64,000 nucleotides of DNA from Nemertoderma westbladi (taxonomy: Eukaryota > Xenacoelomorpha > Nemertodermatida > Nemertodermatidae). Made by a program: the position numbers and the translations under genes. A model generated the notes under the pieces. The model was given only the letters and a program-made list of their open reading frames with translations. It had not been told where the DNA came from and did no database searches. Within the stretch, counting starts at the first letter, position 1. Every line of letters starts with the position of its first letter. Below are positions 14,701 to 26,329 of this stretch, one piece after another. The stretch is taken from positions 62,001 to 126,000 of the forward strand of contig JAUCBJ010005935.1 of the NCBI GenBank assembly GCA_032718475.1. The letters run 5' to 3'.

Positions 14701-17700
14701 TGTTAAAGTAGCAGGACATGTTGTTGCTTTATAAGTAGTTGGACAAGATACAGGAGTAGTTGTAGTTGTTGATTCAATGCAGTCTACAATGATATTTACT
14801 GAACCATAACTTTTACAGTTGTTGTTAGAAAACTTAAGTTGCAAATAAAACTCTTTGGTATCGAAACAGTCAAGCTCTTTCATCAATAGTATCTTATAGT
14901 CTTTTACAGCGAAATAATTGTTCTTTGGATCAGGGATTATGAGATAAACAGATGGCAGTTTTCCTTGAAATATTGCTGATATATCCAATAATGATGTTGA
15001 TATTTGTGAATTATCTGGAATAGATAATTCAGTATGTAGTGAAGGTATATCACAGCATGGGCGGGGAAGTTTTGTTGTACAAGGTGTTGGAGTAGGTGTT
15101 GTTAAAATAGCTGGGCATGATGTCGCTTTATATGTTGTTGGACAAGATACCGGAGTAGTTGTAGTTGTGGATTCAATGCAGTCTATTATGATATTTACTG
15201 ATCCATAACTATTACAGTTGTTGTTGGAGAATTTAAATTGTAAATAGAACTCTTTGGTATCAAAACAGTCAAGCTCTTTCTTCAAAATTATCATATAATC
15301 TTTTAAAGCAAAATAATTGTTCTTTGGATCTGGATTTATGAGATAAACAGATGGCAGTTCTCCTTGAAATATTGCCGATATATCCAATAATGATGTTGAT
15401 ATTGGTGAATTATCTGGAATAGATAATTCAGCATGTAGTGAAGGAATATCACAGCATGGGCGGGGAAGTTTTGTTGTACAAGGTGTTGGAGTAGGTGTTG
15501 TTAAAATAGCTGGGCATGATGTCGCTTTATATGTTGTTGGACAAGATACCGGAGTAGTTGTAGTTGTGGATTCAATGCAGTCTATTATGATATTTACTGA
15601 TCCATAACTATTACAGTTGTTGTTGGAGAATTTAAATTGTAAATAGAACTCTTTGGTATCAAAACAGTCAAGCTCTTTCTTCAAAATTATCATATAATCT
15701 TTTAAAGCAAAATAATTGTTCTTTGGATCTGGATTTATGAGATAAACAGATGGCAGTTCTCCTTGAAATATTGCCGATATATCCAATAATGATGTTGATA
15801 TTGGTGAATTATCTGGAATAGATAATTCAGCATGTAGTGAAGGAATATCACAGCAAGGGCGGGGAAGTTTTGTTGTACAAGGTGTTGGAGTAGGTGTTGT
15901 TAAAATAGCTGGGCATGATGTCGCTTTATATGTTGTTGGACAAGATACCGGAGTAGTTGTAGTTGTGGATTCAATGCAGTCTATTATGATATTTACTGAT
16001 CCATAACTATTACAGTTGTTGTTGGAGAATTTAAATTGTAAATAGAACTCTTTGGTATCAAAACAGTCAAGCTCTTTCTTCAAAATTATCATATAATCTT
16101 TTAAAGCAAAATAATTGTTCTTTGGATCTGGATTTATGAGATAAACAGATGGCAGTTCTCCTTGAAATATTGCCGATATATCCAATAATGATGTTGATAT
16201 TGGTGAATTATCTGGAATAGATAATTCAGCATGTAGTGAAGGTATATCACAGCATGGGCGGGGAAGTTTTGTTGTACAAGGTGTTGGAGTAGGTGTTGTT
16301 AAAATAGCTGGGCATGATGTCGCTTTATATGTTGTTGGACAAGATACCGGAGTAGTTGTAGTTGTGGATTCAATGCAGTCTATTATGATATTTACTGATC
16401 CATAACTATTACAGTTGTTGTTGGAGAATTTAAATTGTAAATAGAACTCTTTGGTATCAAAACAGTCAAGCTCTTTCTTCAAAATTATCATATAATCTTT
16501 TAAAGCAAAATAATTGTTCTTTGGATCTGGATTTATGAGATAAACAGATGGCAGTTCTCCTTGAAATATTGCCGATATATCCAATAATGATGTTGATATT
16601 GGTGAATTATCTGGAATAGATAATTCAGCATGTAGTGAAGGAATATCACAGCAAGGGCGGGGAAGTTTTGTTGTATATGGGGTTGGTGTAGGTGTCGTGA
16701 ATGTAGCTGGGCATGATGTCGCTTTATATGTTGTTGGACAAGATACTGGAGTTGTTGTAGTTGTTGATTCAATGCAGTCTATTATGACATTTACTGATCC
16801 ATAACTATTGCAGTTATTATTTGAGAATTTAAGTTGTAAATAGAACTCTTTGGTATCGAAACAGTCAAGCTCTTTCTTCAAAATTATCATATAATCTTTT
16901 ATAGCAATATAATTGTTCTTTGGATCAGGGTTTATGAGATAAACAGATGGCAGTTTTCCTTGAAATACTGCTGATATGTCCAATAATGATGTTGATGTTA
17001 GTGAATTATCTGGAATAGATAATTCAGCATGTAGTGAAGGTATATCACAGCAAGGGCGGGGAAGTATTGTTGTACAAGGTGTTGGAGTAGGTGTTGTTAA
17101 AATAGCTGGGCATGATGTCGCTTGATATGTAGTTGGACAAGATACAGGTGTTGTGGTAGTTGTTGATTCAATGCAGTCTATTATGATATTGACAGAACCG
17201 TAACTATTGCAGTTATTGTTTGAGAATTTAAGTTGTAAATAAAATTCTTTGGTATCGAAACAGTCAAGCTCTTTCTTCAGAATTATTATGTAGTCTTTTA
17301 TAGCAAAATAATTATTCCTTGGATCAGGGTTTATGAGATAAACAGATGGCAGTTTTCCTTGAAATACTGCTGATATGTCCAATAATGATGTTGATATTGG
17401 TGAATTATCTGGAATAGATAATTCAGCATGTAGTGAAGGTATATCACAGCAAGGGCGGGGAAGTTTTGTTGCACAAGGTGTTGGAGTAGGTGTTGTTAAA
17501 ATAGCTGGGCATGATGTTGCTTTATAGGTAGTTGGACAAGATACAGGTGTTGTGGTAGTTGTTGATTCAATGCAGTCTATTATGACATTTACTGATCCAT
17601 AACTATTACAGTTGTTGTTGGAAAATTTAAGTTGTAAATAAAACTCTTTGGTATCGAAACAGTCAAGCTCTTTCTTCAAAATTATCATATAATCTTTTAT

Positions 17701-18753
17701 AGCAAAATAATTGTTCTTTGGATCTGGATTTATGAGATAAACAGATGGCAGTTCTCCTTGAAATATTGCCGATATATCCAATAATGATGTTGATATTGGT
17801 GAATTATCTGGAATAGATAATTCAACATGGAGTGAAGGTATATCACAGCATGGGCGGGGAAGTTTTGTTGTATATGGTGTTGGTGTAGGTGTTGTGAATG
17901 TAGCTGGGCATGATGTCGCTTTATATGTTGTTGGACAAGATACTGGAGTTGTTGTAGTTGTTGATTCAATGCAGTCTATTATGACATTGACTGATCCATA
18001 ACTATTGCAGTCATTGTTTGAGAATTTAAGTTGTAAATAAAACTCTTTGGTATCAAAACAGTCAAGCTCTTTCTTCAAAATTATCATGTAATCTTTTATT
18101 TCAAAATAATTGTTCTTTGGATCAGGGTTTATGAGATAAACAGATGGCAGTTTTCCTTGAAGTACTTCCGATATGTCCAATAATGATGTCGATATTGGTG
18201 AAGTATCTGGAATTTTTAATTCAACATGTAGTGAAGGTATATCACAGCATGGGCGGGGGAGTTTAGTTGTATATGGGGTTGGTGTAGGTGTTGTGATAGT
18301 AGCAGGACATGATGTCGCTTTATATGTAGTTGGACACGACACTGGCATATGTGTTGTTGTAATTTCTTTTCCGCATTCAACGTTGATCTTCATGGAGCCA
18401 TGCTGGAGGCAATTTCCATTTTTAAATGACAGTTGAAGATATATGTCATTAATGTCATGGCAATCGAGTTCTCTTACTAAGATTAATCTATTGAATTGTA
18501 TTTCAAAATACTTATGTTTAGGGTCTCTGTTTGTTATTTCTACACTGACTTCTGATTCTGGGAAATAGTCACCAAAATCCACAATTGTGGATAGGCCATA
18601 GCTATCAGGCACAGTGACTTCTGCGTTCAGTGTGGGGATGTGGCAACAGATAGGTGGTTGTGAAGTTGGGCATGGTGTAGGTACAATCACTGTCCCAGGT
18701 GCTTTGATATTCACTACCATAAACCCACTGCTTGGTGGTTCTAACGACTCTGC
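1..18753 (-). CDS. Cadherin-like giant gene, exon 17 (3' end beyond window): tandem cadherin/mucin repeats
   Basis: One frame is open on the minus strand from 18753 to position 1 (codons on low coordinates of 1 modulo 3), so this exon is at least 18,753 bp and 6251 codons. The acceptor is tattttag|GCAGAG. The exon first completes an EC repeat (VVNIKAPGTVIV), then carries one diverged unit, 19 units of 133 residues, a unique stretch at about 10780-8870, another diverged unit, and about 21 more units running off the edge. A typical unit has cadherin-like marks (IPENSSPSTSLLDI, NYFEIKDY, KELDCFD, VNVIIDC) but lacks DXNDN and LDRE, so calcium binding is probably weak. Its linker is rich in Thr and Pro with paired Cys (PRPCCDIP) and could be O-glycosylated. 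Role inferred: extracellular adhesive or mucin-like filament. No transmembrane segment or stop is seen. A composite mucin is the alternative reading. Confidence 0.88.
8870..10780 (-). other. Unique segment between arrays: two EC-EC-MAD-like modules
   Basis: In the same open frame as the arrays. In gene order: EC (VDENIAGAEVG to VQNINDEFPRF), EC with intact QDADPLDELTYSL and LERE, then about 110 residues with FNNPLNEVEKSIEQVKQIL resembling the ferredoxin-fold membrane-adjacent domain (MAD) known from PCDH15 and CDH23; a Cys-rich joint (CASRCSSQLPDWC); EC (ITENTQFVEL to DTNDNPPQF); EC (TSDKDTVGNGRTEYSL); and a second MAD-like stretch (LLTKEEDPSVIASKERDFL). Then a Pro/Cys linker leads to the next array. 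The EC calls are firm; the MAD calls rest on pattern similarity only. Confidence 0.65.
10800..18440 (-). repeat. 399-bp coding tandem array, proximal block
   Basis: Nineteen units, with equivalent points from 10991 to 18173 at exactly 399-bp steps (18 x 399 = 7182). Many units between about 13000 and 17500 have an extra linker Cys (TPTPCTT in place of TPYTT). The block is more variable than the distal one. The rightmost unit, about 18400-18700, is much diverged (PDSYGLSTIV, RELDCHDIND) and looks like the ancestral-type edge copy. Confidence 0.95.
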
Positions 18754-20276
18754 CTAAAATATAATATAAAAATTAAAATTATTTAGTGAACATCAATGTA
18801 ACCTATATAAATAAAGTATATCTTACCATTATCATAATAAAATACCAGTATAATGCATCGTGCAATGCATCCCTTATTTAGAGAATATATAATTTTTAAC
18901 TATTGTCTGAGGAAATAAATGAATGTTGGTTAAAATTGTGAATAGTATGGTATTGTACCACCAATATATCTATCTATATTATTCAACAACTGAACAAGAA
19001 CAACACGTTATGATAACAAACAATTAAACTATAACAGTAACGTAGAACAAGCGGTAAATCTCCCCCACAACCTGCAGACCTGCAACCCTTCACTGATCTG
19101 CTCTCGCCTAACGGTACTTTTCATGTAGTCTGTCCGTTCTCTCTCCCTAGTTCCATAGAGGGCGAGCCAAGTACCTTACTTTCTTCCACTACCTATTTAT
19201 ACTACATATGGTGAGTATAGATGTATTATTTGTAATTTATATAATATGAAAAATAACTCTATTGTGAGCGCATTGAAATTGAAAGATGAAGAAGATTGCT
19301 GAACAACATCTCCAGTTTTATCAAAGCTGTCCATGTTAATATTTCTCTTAAACCGCACATTATGGAATATCTTGTTTTCACACTGATCTGTTTTACATAA
19401 AAGTTTAGGGATGGGGTACCAGTTTTGCACCTCCCATGCAAAATGCCATGCACAACTTATGCAGACTTGATTTTAAGCATGGTGGTATGCGGTAAGTTTT
19501 TGTTGACATCGAAATTGAGAAGATTCGTCTTTCCAGAATAAATTGAGAGGGGAGAACTTAAGGAAAGGGCAGGAAAGGAATTGAATTGAGTCAGAAAAAT
19601 ATACAACTTTGTTGTCCATAAGAGCTTGGTGTATATTTGACATCCGACAAGTCCTAATAAAGACACTTCATATAAGCCACAGTACTTATCTATAAAGGTC
19701 CATTGGCTTTTAAACGATTAAGTATGAGAAAGCTTTCACTTTCACATTTAGGCGATATAGACTGAATAAAAAATGGCGACATCAACAGAAGTAACAACTG
19801 TAGATTGATTGCATAATGCAATTATAGTGTAGTGTGCTAATTTCCACCTTAAAACTTCCAACTTAAACTAGGAGTGTTGGTTTATTTTTACAGTAGCGCT
19901 GTGTTTATGGTGATACAAGTCAATTTTTTTTTTAAGTTAAGTAAGCAGTGTTGCAACACTACCTCATTGTATTCGATATGAAGTTACTATTATGATTAAT
20001 TTGATCAAATTGATTTATTTTTGCTCCATAGCATTTACAAAGAGTGTTCGAATCTAATGTGTTTACTAACACTTAATTGGTCTCAATGATCTCAAGTTAT
20101 TCTACATGAATCATGTTATCACGCCCTTTCCACAATAATTTATATTCAACCAACAACCAAACTGCTTGTACGACATCCTAAGGCTACAACTACTCAGGTG
20201 GTAATTCCAATCCTAAATCATCGCGAGTACTCATCGATTCTACCTGAAGTACAAACTCGTTCATCTACACACCAAC
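18754..20276. other. Intron 16, no gene seen
   Basis: AT-rich intron sequence of about 1.5 kb between exons 17 and 16. Short open frames on both strands near 19197-19666 show no domain, signal or splice context. No repeat recognised. Confidence 0.6.
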
Positions 20277-20374
20277 CTTCACTGTTATAGCAACATCGCT
20301 GACCAACGCTTCATTTAGAGTTATCTGTCCATTGTCTTTATTAATTTGTATCCCCGTGGTAGCAGTTGGAAATA
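20277..20374 (-). CDS. Cadherin-like gene, exon 16
   Basis: 98 nt, entering in phase 1 and leaving in phase 0. Acceptor ttatag|TATTTCC, donor GTGAAG|GTTGGT (a weak donor). It reads FPTATTGIQINKDNGQITL and ends DVAITVK. This is the second half of EC7: the hydrophobic-I-x-x-x-x-G-x-I strand pattern of cadherins is clear. It joins directly to AESLEPP of exon 17. Confidence 0.8.
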
Positions 20375-20626
20375 CTATAATATTAACAAATACCTTAATA
20401 AAAAAGACCTGTCAAAATTCAGAAAGAATCTAAAAAAACAATAAATATATAAATCCAGAATACTTTCTTTGACATAGTTAAAAATTAATTGAAGGTTAAT
20501 ATTATGTTAGACACTGATATGAATCAATATTTGGCATAATTGACCAACAGATGAACCAGAGAATATCTTGTATACACAAACAATAACTAATCAATCGCGC
20601 AGTAACCTTCACTACTTCACTCTCAC

Positions 20627-20769
20627 CCGAAGCAATGGAATAGGTGACTCCAGTTCCAGTAGCTTTGATCTCAGTAACTGTGTCACCCGTCGTTAAACTT
20701 TTGTAAGTATCAATGTTTGCCGGCAATATCAACGTCTCATCATATATTGCTTCATAGGTTACAGCGCAC
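20627..20769 (-). CDS. Cadherin-like gene, exon 15
   Basis: 143 nt, phase 2 to phase 1. Acceptor attctag|GTGCGC. I chose the donor TCGG|GTGAGAGTG because it is near consensus and is the only one that keeps phase with exon 16; a later donor GAAG|GTTACT would break the frame. It encodes the start of EC7, from CAVTYEAIYDETLILPANID to GVTYSIAS. Confidence 0.78.
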
Positions 20770-21704
20770 CTAGAATGTATAAGAATCAGTTTTATTTATC
20801 CCTTACATGGATACCTGAATATTCCAGGAACTCATATACACTTAAAATATAATTTGTAAAATTGTCAAGAAAAAATTTAACAAGATACCTTTTTATACTC
20901 TTAATGTAGTTATGTAAGCTATGTACGCAGTACAAGAGACACATCCATGGGATGCTAAATATAGACAGAACCGCGTTATTAGTGTTATTTTTCGACCCAA
21001 AATATTTTTTAATAAAGTGGTAAGTATATAGTATAGCAAGCTCTGAAAAAATTGAAGCTAATTCGTCCAGAGAGTTCTCGAGGTATAATCGATCAAAGTT
21101 TACATATTTGCCAACAAAAAAACTGGGCTGGGGTGATTTAAGAAATTGGGACAAATAAGCTGGTTGCTCTCAAAGGAAAGAAAGAAATCGAGAAATATGA
21201 ATAATCAGCAGGATTTTGACCGCTGCTACTTTTTTCACCAGAATAATGTTGAACTAGATATGAAATCCGATTTCAAGCTCAATTTCAAGTTCCTGCTGGG
21301 CAACCAAAACAGGTGATATAGACTCAACTGTAGGCTGTATCCCATGTCGGTCTGCTTGTAAAACCAGAATTATAACTAAAAACTTGGATTCCCCTGGCAG
21401 GTCGTAATGTGAATTAATCATTGGATATCCTTGTTGCTCATGTAGCTTTACTACCTAGAATCTTCGATTCAGGGATCTGCTGAAGACCTCCCCAAATTCG
21501 AAAGGGTAAGGCATGTTCTACATTAGATAATCTAATAAATTGGAACGTAATGCTGTAAATTTTTATTATTTGCCATTATTTTACATCATTAAATAATCTA
21601 TCAATGATTTAGAAATCACAGGCAGTAACACTTCCTCTGATGGTGAAATTATTAAGGGAAGCATTAAATCCAGTGCTGCATTACTGTAAATTTTAAACAC
21701 TTAC
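20770..21704. other. Intron 14, no gene seen
   Basis: About 0.9 kb. An open frame of 120 codons on the minus strand (21154-20792) has no recognisable domain and runs into the exon 15 acceptor region; I treat it as chance. Confidence 0.55.
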
Positions 21705-21808
21705 CTAAGCAAACCAGTTGGACAGGTTCCGAATTGGAGAGACAAAGTTTCACCTGGTTCTCGAATGTTAATTGTAACAGAGGTTGTAGCACTATTACCA
21801 AAGGAATC
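21705..21808 (-). CDS. Cadherin-like gene, exon 14
   Basis: 104 nt, phase 0 to phase 2. Acceptor tatcacag|GATTCC, donor CTTAG|GTAAGTG. It reads DSFGNSATTSVTINIREPGE, the last strand of EC6, followed by SLQFGTCPTGLL. The usual DXNDN after the last strand is replaced by REPGE, so the EC6-EC7 junction probably lacks normal calcium ligands. Confidence 0.85.
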
Positions 21809-21972
21809 CTGTGATAATATATTTATGTTTGGTTTAATATTCATGTTTATATTCGGTTAACTAATTAATATGTATAAAATGTTACAATAGTGATAATAAT
21901 AATAATAATTATATAAACACATTAACACTAAAATAATTAATAATTAGTTCTTTAATACTATGAATATCTAAC

Positions 21973-22042
21973 CTGAGCTATGACTTGCAGAACCCTTTGA
22001 CCCGGTGAGGTAAACATCTCTGAGGAACGAATGATTCCCGTT
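21973..22042 (-). CDS. Cadherin-like gene, exon 13
   Basis: 70 nt, phase 2 to phase 0. Acceptor tatttcag|AACGGG, donor GCTCAG|GTTAGA. It encodes TGIIRSSEMFTSPGQRVLQV then IAQ, the central TGxI and xxVxVxAxD strands of EC6. The split Glu codon (GA plus A) with exon 12 restores the usual DQETGII motif, which supports the pairing. Confidence 0.87.
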
Positions 22043-22360
22043 CTGAAATACAGTATGAATTAGACAATTCAATGGCACTAACACTACATATAACACTACT
22101 GCATGTATAAAATAAACTATTATGTGAAGAAACCTTTGCACCGTAGCGGGAAGAGTGGTAGATCTATACTGGCGAATAGTCGCTTCTATAAATCAACCAC
22201 TCATTTTTAAATTAACTATATTGACGCTAATATACTAAACTTAGCTTTATGTGATGGACATAGAATAAAGATAAATAGATAAATAAATAGATGGTAATGA
22301 TAGGCATAGGCACTACAGTATGACCACAGGTCCAGTAATATCACTTGCAACATGACTTAC
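22043..22360. other. Intron 12, nothing recognised
   Basis: About 320 bp of AT-rich intron between exons 13 and 12 with short tetranucleotide-like runs (gataaataaata). Confidence 0.55.
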
Positions 22361-22552
22361 TCTTGGTCGATTACAAAACCAGTCGCGCTTCCCGCACCGA
22401 GGCTATATGTAACATCGGCCCCAGGTTCAACTGTAACGACAGTAGCTATGGTTTCTGATGGTTCACCAGTTGCTATGGTAACGGGTAATGTTCCTTGTAT
22501 AACAGAGAATGTTGGTGTGTAGGCATTTACAGTGACAACAGCAAAAGATTGA
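22361..22552 (-). CDS. Cadherin-like gene, exon 12
   Basis: 192 nt, phase 2 to phase 2. Acceptor tctttcag|TCAATC, donor CCAAGA|GTAAGT. It closes EC5 (SFAVVTVNAYTPTF) and opens EC6, ending VTYSLGAGSATGFVIDQ. A methionine that occurs in the same frame inside the intron just upstream is not the start of a separate gene, because the acceptor and phase fit exon 11. Confidence 0.87.
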
Positions 22553-22904
22553 CTGAAAGATAGAAAACATATCATTCAATACACGAAGCTACCTTCGACA
22601 TTGATATCGAGAATGGCAACGACTCCTACAACTATATGTCCTGCAACAAAGCCCATCCTAAGCCAGTTAAAAATTAAAAGTATTAGAATTAAACATTATC
22701 ATTATTTTAATATCTAAAAGACATTAAAAATAAAAAATAAGGACAGAATTTTGTAATTATAAATAAAATAAAGATCAGCTTCTGAAGAATTTCATTAAAA
22801 TCATCCTATAGAATGAGTCAAAGGGGGGTAGGCCTCTATCTCGATTAGTGCTGCATGAGTAGCATAATTATTATTTTACTATTAAAATATCAGCCGTCAC
22901 TCAC
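22553..22904. other. Intron 11, nothing recognised
   Basis: About 350 bp between exons 12 and 11. No open frame, repeat or element recognised. Confidence 0.55.
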
Positions 22905-23110
22905 CTTGGTACCACAGAACCAGTTTCTTCTGCTCTAACCAGTAATACATACTGACTCCCAGACTGTATTGCTGAGGCTTTCATTCCCTCTGTCGTTATA
23001 GAAACCTGACCTGATCCGTCGACTTCAAACAAAGTTGCACCGTTGTTGGACACAAATGGAAGGCTGTATGCGATTGGGTTGGTCTTCGTATCTTCATCGC
23101 TAGCAGAGAC
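22905..23110 (-). CDS. Cadherin-like gene, exon 11
   Basis: 206 nt, phase 0 to phase 2. Acceptor tttttcacag|GTCTCT, donor CCAAG|GTGAGT. It is the core of EC5: VSASDEDTKTNPIAYSL carries the calcium-ligand DXD motif (SDEDTKTN), then LFEVDGSGQVSITTEG and YVLLVRAEETGSVVP. Confidence 0.9.
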
Positions 23111-23182
23111 CTGTGAAAAACGATAAAGCAGATAATGCATGCATTATATGCTGATCCGATGTGCTTATCAGATATGCGCCTT

Positions 23183-23350
23183 TCATCCACTGGGGTCGAT
23201 AAAATGAGTACCAGTTAAATAACTGGGAGCAAATCTTGGGATAGGAGTAGCGCCCACCCCTACCCTCGGGTAGCAGCTATCGAAAGAGGAGCCTTCGGGT
23301 CGCCTCCGGCTTCGGCCGACTGTTTGCTTTTGCTTGTTTGCTATGCTTAG
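23183..23350 (+). mobile_element. SINE-like fragment
   Basis: A GC-richer island in intron 10 with ggggtcgataaaatgagta and ccagttaaataactgggagc, wording similar to the bodies of tRNA-derived SINEs of invertebrates as I recall them. No A/B boxes or tail could be defined, so the call is tentative. Confidence 0.3.
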
Positions 23351-23536
23351 GAATGCATGCATATAGGACCGACCTCTGAAAGTAAAGAGCAAGGAGGTAC
23401 TGTACCATCATTATTAAGATTATTTAATACTGCAGCATCAAACCACACATTAAGGAAAATCAAATCTATTGTTACTATAAATTTTGCAGCAACTAATCTC
23501 TCAGTCAATATTACCCTGTTGTATAAGGTGACTCAC

Positions 23537-23698
23537 CTTCACTACTCCGTTCTGATTGGGTACACCGTTTGTAGTCAGGATTATTGCAGCGGTATATTGG
23601 CTGTCTGGCACGAACTTTGGAGGCGTCTCATTAATGTCTGTTACTGTAACTGCCACTTGAGTTGACTCACTTCTACCCTGGTCATCAGTGACTGTCAC
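23537..23698 (-). CDS. Cadherin-like gene, exon 10
   Basis: 162 nt (54 codons), phase 0 both ends. Acceptor ttgtttag|GTGACA, donor GTGAAG|GTGAGT. It ends EC4 with the linker TVTDINETPPKFVPDSQY (a DXNDN variant, DINET) and starts EC5 (AAIILTTNGVPNQNGVVK). Confidence 0.92.
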
Positions 23699-24283
23699 CT
23701 AAACAAGTACCATATGATAGATGCAGTAGTTGGTAGATTGGGGGTTGCCCTGGCCTGGGGATATAGGTTGATTGCATGGATACTAATGGAGTGCAGTAGA
23801 TTGGCCGTGTGGAGCCCTGCAGTTAGTCGCTTATTGCTATTGGTTGCATTCCCAATCATATACTACTATTGTGCTAACAAGTTGTAACATTATTGTTTCA
23901 TATTTTATGTGTATTTACCTAATTATCAGGTTGTAGGGAGTTCGGCTGGTAGTAGTAACGGGCATATAGGGGCTCTACATAGTGGTTTGCGGGTAACTCT
24001 GTCAGAGGTGGAAGGAAGTGGTATGTTGTATTGTTTTCATCATTTTTATGCATTTTATTGTTAGAGACAGAACCAAAAATACTATTGTCTCATTTTTAAC
24101 AACTGAACTACACAGTGATAGGGGCGGACAATCACATAGAGCACGGAATCAATGCTGTGCTAATGTTTATAGATTGATGAAACCAAAAAAAATCTTGCAC
24201 TCTCAAACCCTAAGATTGGGAAAATTGATCAGATAGGGAGTAACAAGTGGCCGCGGCCGGTAATATTCATATTATAACTAATT

Positions 24284-24782
24284 GTGGGGCGAGCCACGAA
24301 GTTGGCGGAGCCTTAGCGAATTGACACTGTTAGGGGGTGGGTCAATTTATGCAAATAGTTGTCGTCGTCGTCGTCGTCGTCGTTGTCGTCGTCGTCGTTG
24401 TCGTCGTCGTTACGATTTTGACATGCTAATAACTTTGTCGGATTTAAAGCTGCCAAGTTGAAAATTTGTAGGTATCAATATGAGCAAAAGTTGAGATTTT
24501 TGAGAGACTTTCAGACACCATCAGTGCAATGGTCTCCCGCTAGAGGGCCACATGTCTAAACATTAAATGCCCTCCCATTTCTTTGCTTTTAATCCGTTTA
24601 AGCTGAAACTTGGCAGATATGTATTAGACCATTAGCTGTGACTTTCAAAGGAGGCGAATCCATCTGCAGTTCTCCAGTCTGCCGCTAGAGGGCCAACGTG
24701 ACTATTTGCATAAATTGACCTACCCCCTAACAGTGTCAATTCGCTAAGGCTCTGCCAACTTCGTGCTGCGCGAAGTCCCCAC
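24284..24782. mobile_element. MITE copy A with long terminal inverted repeats
   Basis: About 500 bp in intron 9. The left end (gtggggcgagccacgaag, then ttggcggagccttagcgaat) is matched in inverted orientation by the right end over roughly 75 bp. Next to the left repeat is a (GTC)n run at 24361-24412. No coding sequence, so non-autonomous. The right end has a short replacement (ctgcgcgaagtccccac) that is also seen at other copies of the family in this window. Confidence 0.75.
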
Positions 24783-25469
24783 TTCGTGTACTGTTATATA
24801 TAATATATATATAATTATGAGATGAGTTTTTTTTGAGGAATAGATAATTGGATTTATAAATGTTTACTAAAATATTGTTTCTTAAATTCAATCACACTAA
24901 ATGAGCTATTCAACGAAAGATAGATGTAGCCAGTTAAAATCAGTACTCCGGTATCAAGGCCAATGCCATGACCGATATTATCTAGCACATGGGCGTGAAG
25001 AATACCAGGATTTCACTTTTCGGTCGACTTTTTATTGGAATTTTATATATTAAGAAGTTTTATTTTTTTAATTTATCTTTTATTAAGTGTTTTATAGCGC
25101 TTATTTCTGTCTTATATATAACCTATACTAATTTGTTTATTGTTTTTGTTAGATTCAGCCCTTCTTGTATCCTGTGTTTTTGGTTAAAACATGGTATTCT
25201 TCACAATGGCCATGGGGGTAACGGCAAAGTGAAATATAACGGCAGAAAGTCTGGTATTTTTCATATGGGCCGTTTACACACCGTTGTTTGCGGTTGTTTG
25301 ATCACCTTGATCGATTTAAGGGGAAAGGGAAACTAACTTTATTTTTCAATATTTGTATTAATAAATGAATACGCCTTGAAGTCGGCATGTTGTTGGCTGT
25401 TATATATTATTCTTGAGATTTGCAGGACTTTTACTTAACTCTATATTAAATTATTATAAAATCATTTAC

Positions 25470-25607
25470 CTGAATATTGAATGGATCGGGGGACGTCTCC
25501 TTATCTAGACTTCCCGAGAGGCTAAGAAGCACAGCTCCATTAACTTCAGTAGCAGTGAATGGAGCGGTGCTTGGTGACACTGAGTATGTCCTATTAGGAA
25601 CCTCGCC
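25470..25607 (-). CDS. Cadherin-like gene, exon 9
   Basis: 138 nt (46 codons), phase 0 both ends. Acceptor aatttatag|GGCGAG, donor ATTCAG|GTAAAT. It reads GEVPNRTYSVSPS through NGAVLLSLSGSLDKETSPD to PFNIQ. LDKE stands where cadherins have LDRE, so this is the middle of EC4. Confidence 0.88.
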
Positions 25608-26329
25608 CTATAAATTAATAAATGGATGATTAAATGTTTGAAATATCGAAACAAAGTGGACTATATAACCTACATGTTATCAAAATATATCATTGCCCCA
25701 ATCTGTGTTACTTCTCACAGTCATCCTCCTGACACCGACCCCATCCCACCAGACTCGACACGCAACCATCATTAATCCCGTTATGCGCTCTTAGCTCGTT
25801 CGTCTTTATTGTTAAATTAAAGCGTAGATGTAACTAAATGTTGCGATGGGTGTGAGAGATAAAGAAAAAATAAATAGCGTATTCATTATATTTTTTTACT
25901 GATAATGTTCTCTATCTATCACATTTAATAATCGTTTTACTCACTTTTTTGTTTTTTGTTTTCAATTCATGTTTCAATTTTTTCCGTCTGAGAAAAACGT
26001 CAGAGAAACTTATCAAAATGACCCAAGAAACGGCCAGGCGAAAACTGTACTTTAAGGCCATTATTCGTAAATTATACTACGTTAAGTGGTTTTAATATTC
26101 GAAGAAACGTCATGATTTTATAACGTAAGATGTTTTTTTAAATGCAAAAACATTATGCTATTGGACTATATATAACGTATAATTTGTTTGGAGAAACCAA
26201 CAAATAAGCCCATTTTTCAGAAATGTTCTAACCACATTCACCAAAATGTGATTTTTAATGCATTCAGCTAAAAGCTATATTTTTTTTTATATAGTAACCT
26301 GTTAATAAATAATTTAATTTATATCTTAC
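25608..26329. other. Intron 8, nothing recognised
   Basis: About 720 bp, AT-rich, no repeat or gene recognised. Confidence 0.5.

Noticed and set aside
11349-17969. Minus-strand frames of 78-79 codons beginning MNQQLQ
   Set aside because: They are in a frame different from the cadherin frame within the same units; Gln/His-rich shadow reading.
20580-20626. Extension of exon 15 to the donor GAAG|GTTACT
   Set aside because: It would leave phase 0, which does not fit the phase 1 acceptor of exon 16, and would put the next exon out of the cadherin frame.
20792-21154. 120-codon minus-strand frame in intron 14
   Set aside because: No domain, low-complexity hydrophobic stretches, inside an intron with well-placed splice sites on both sides.
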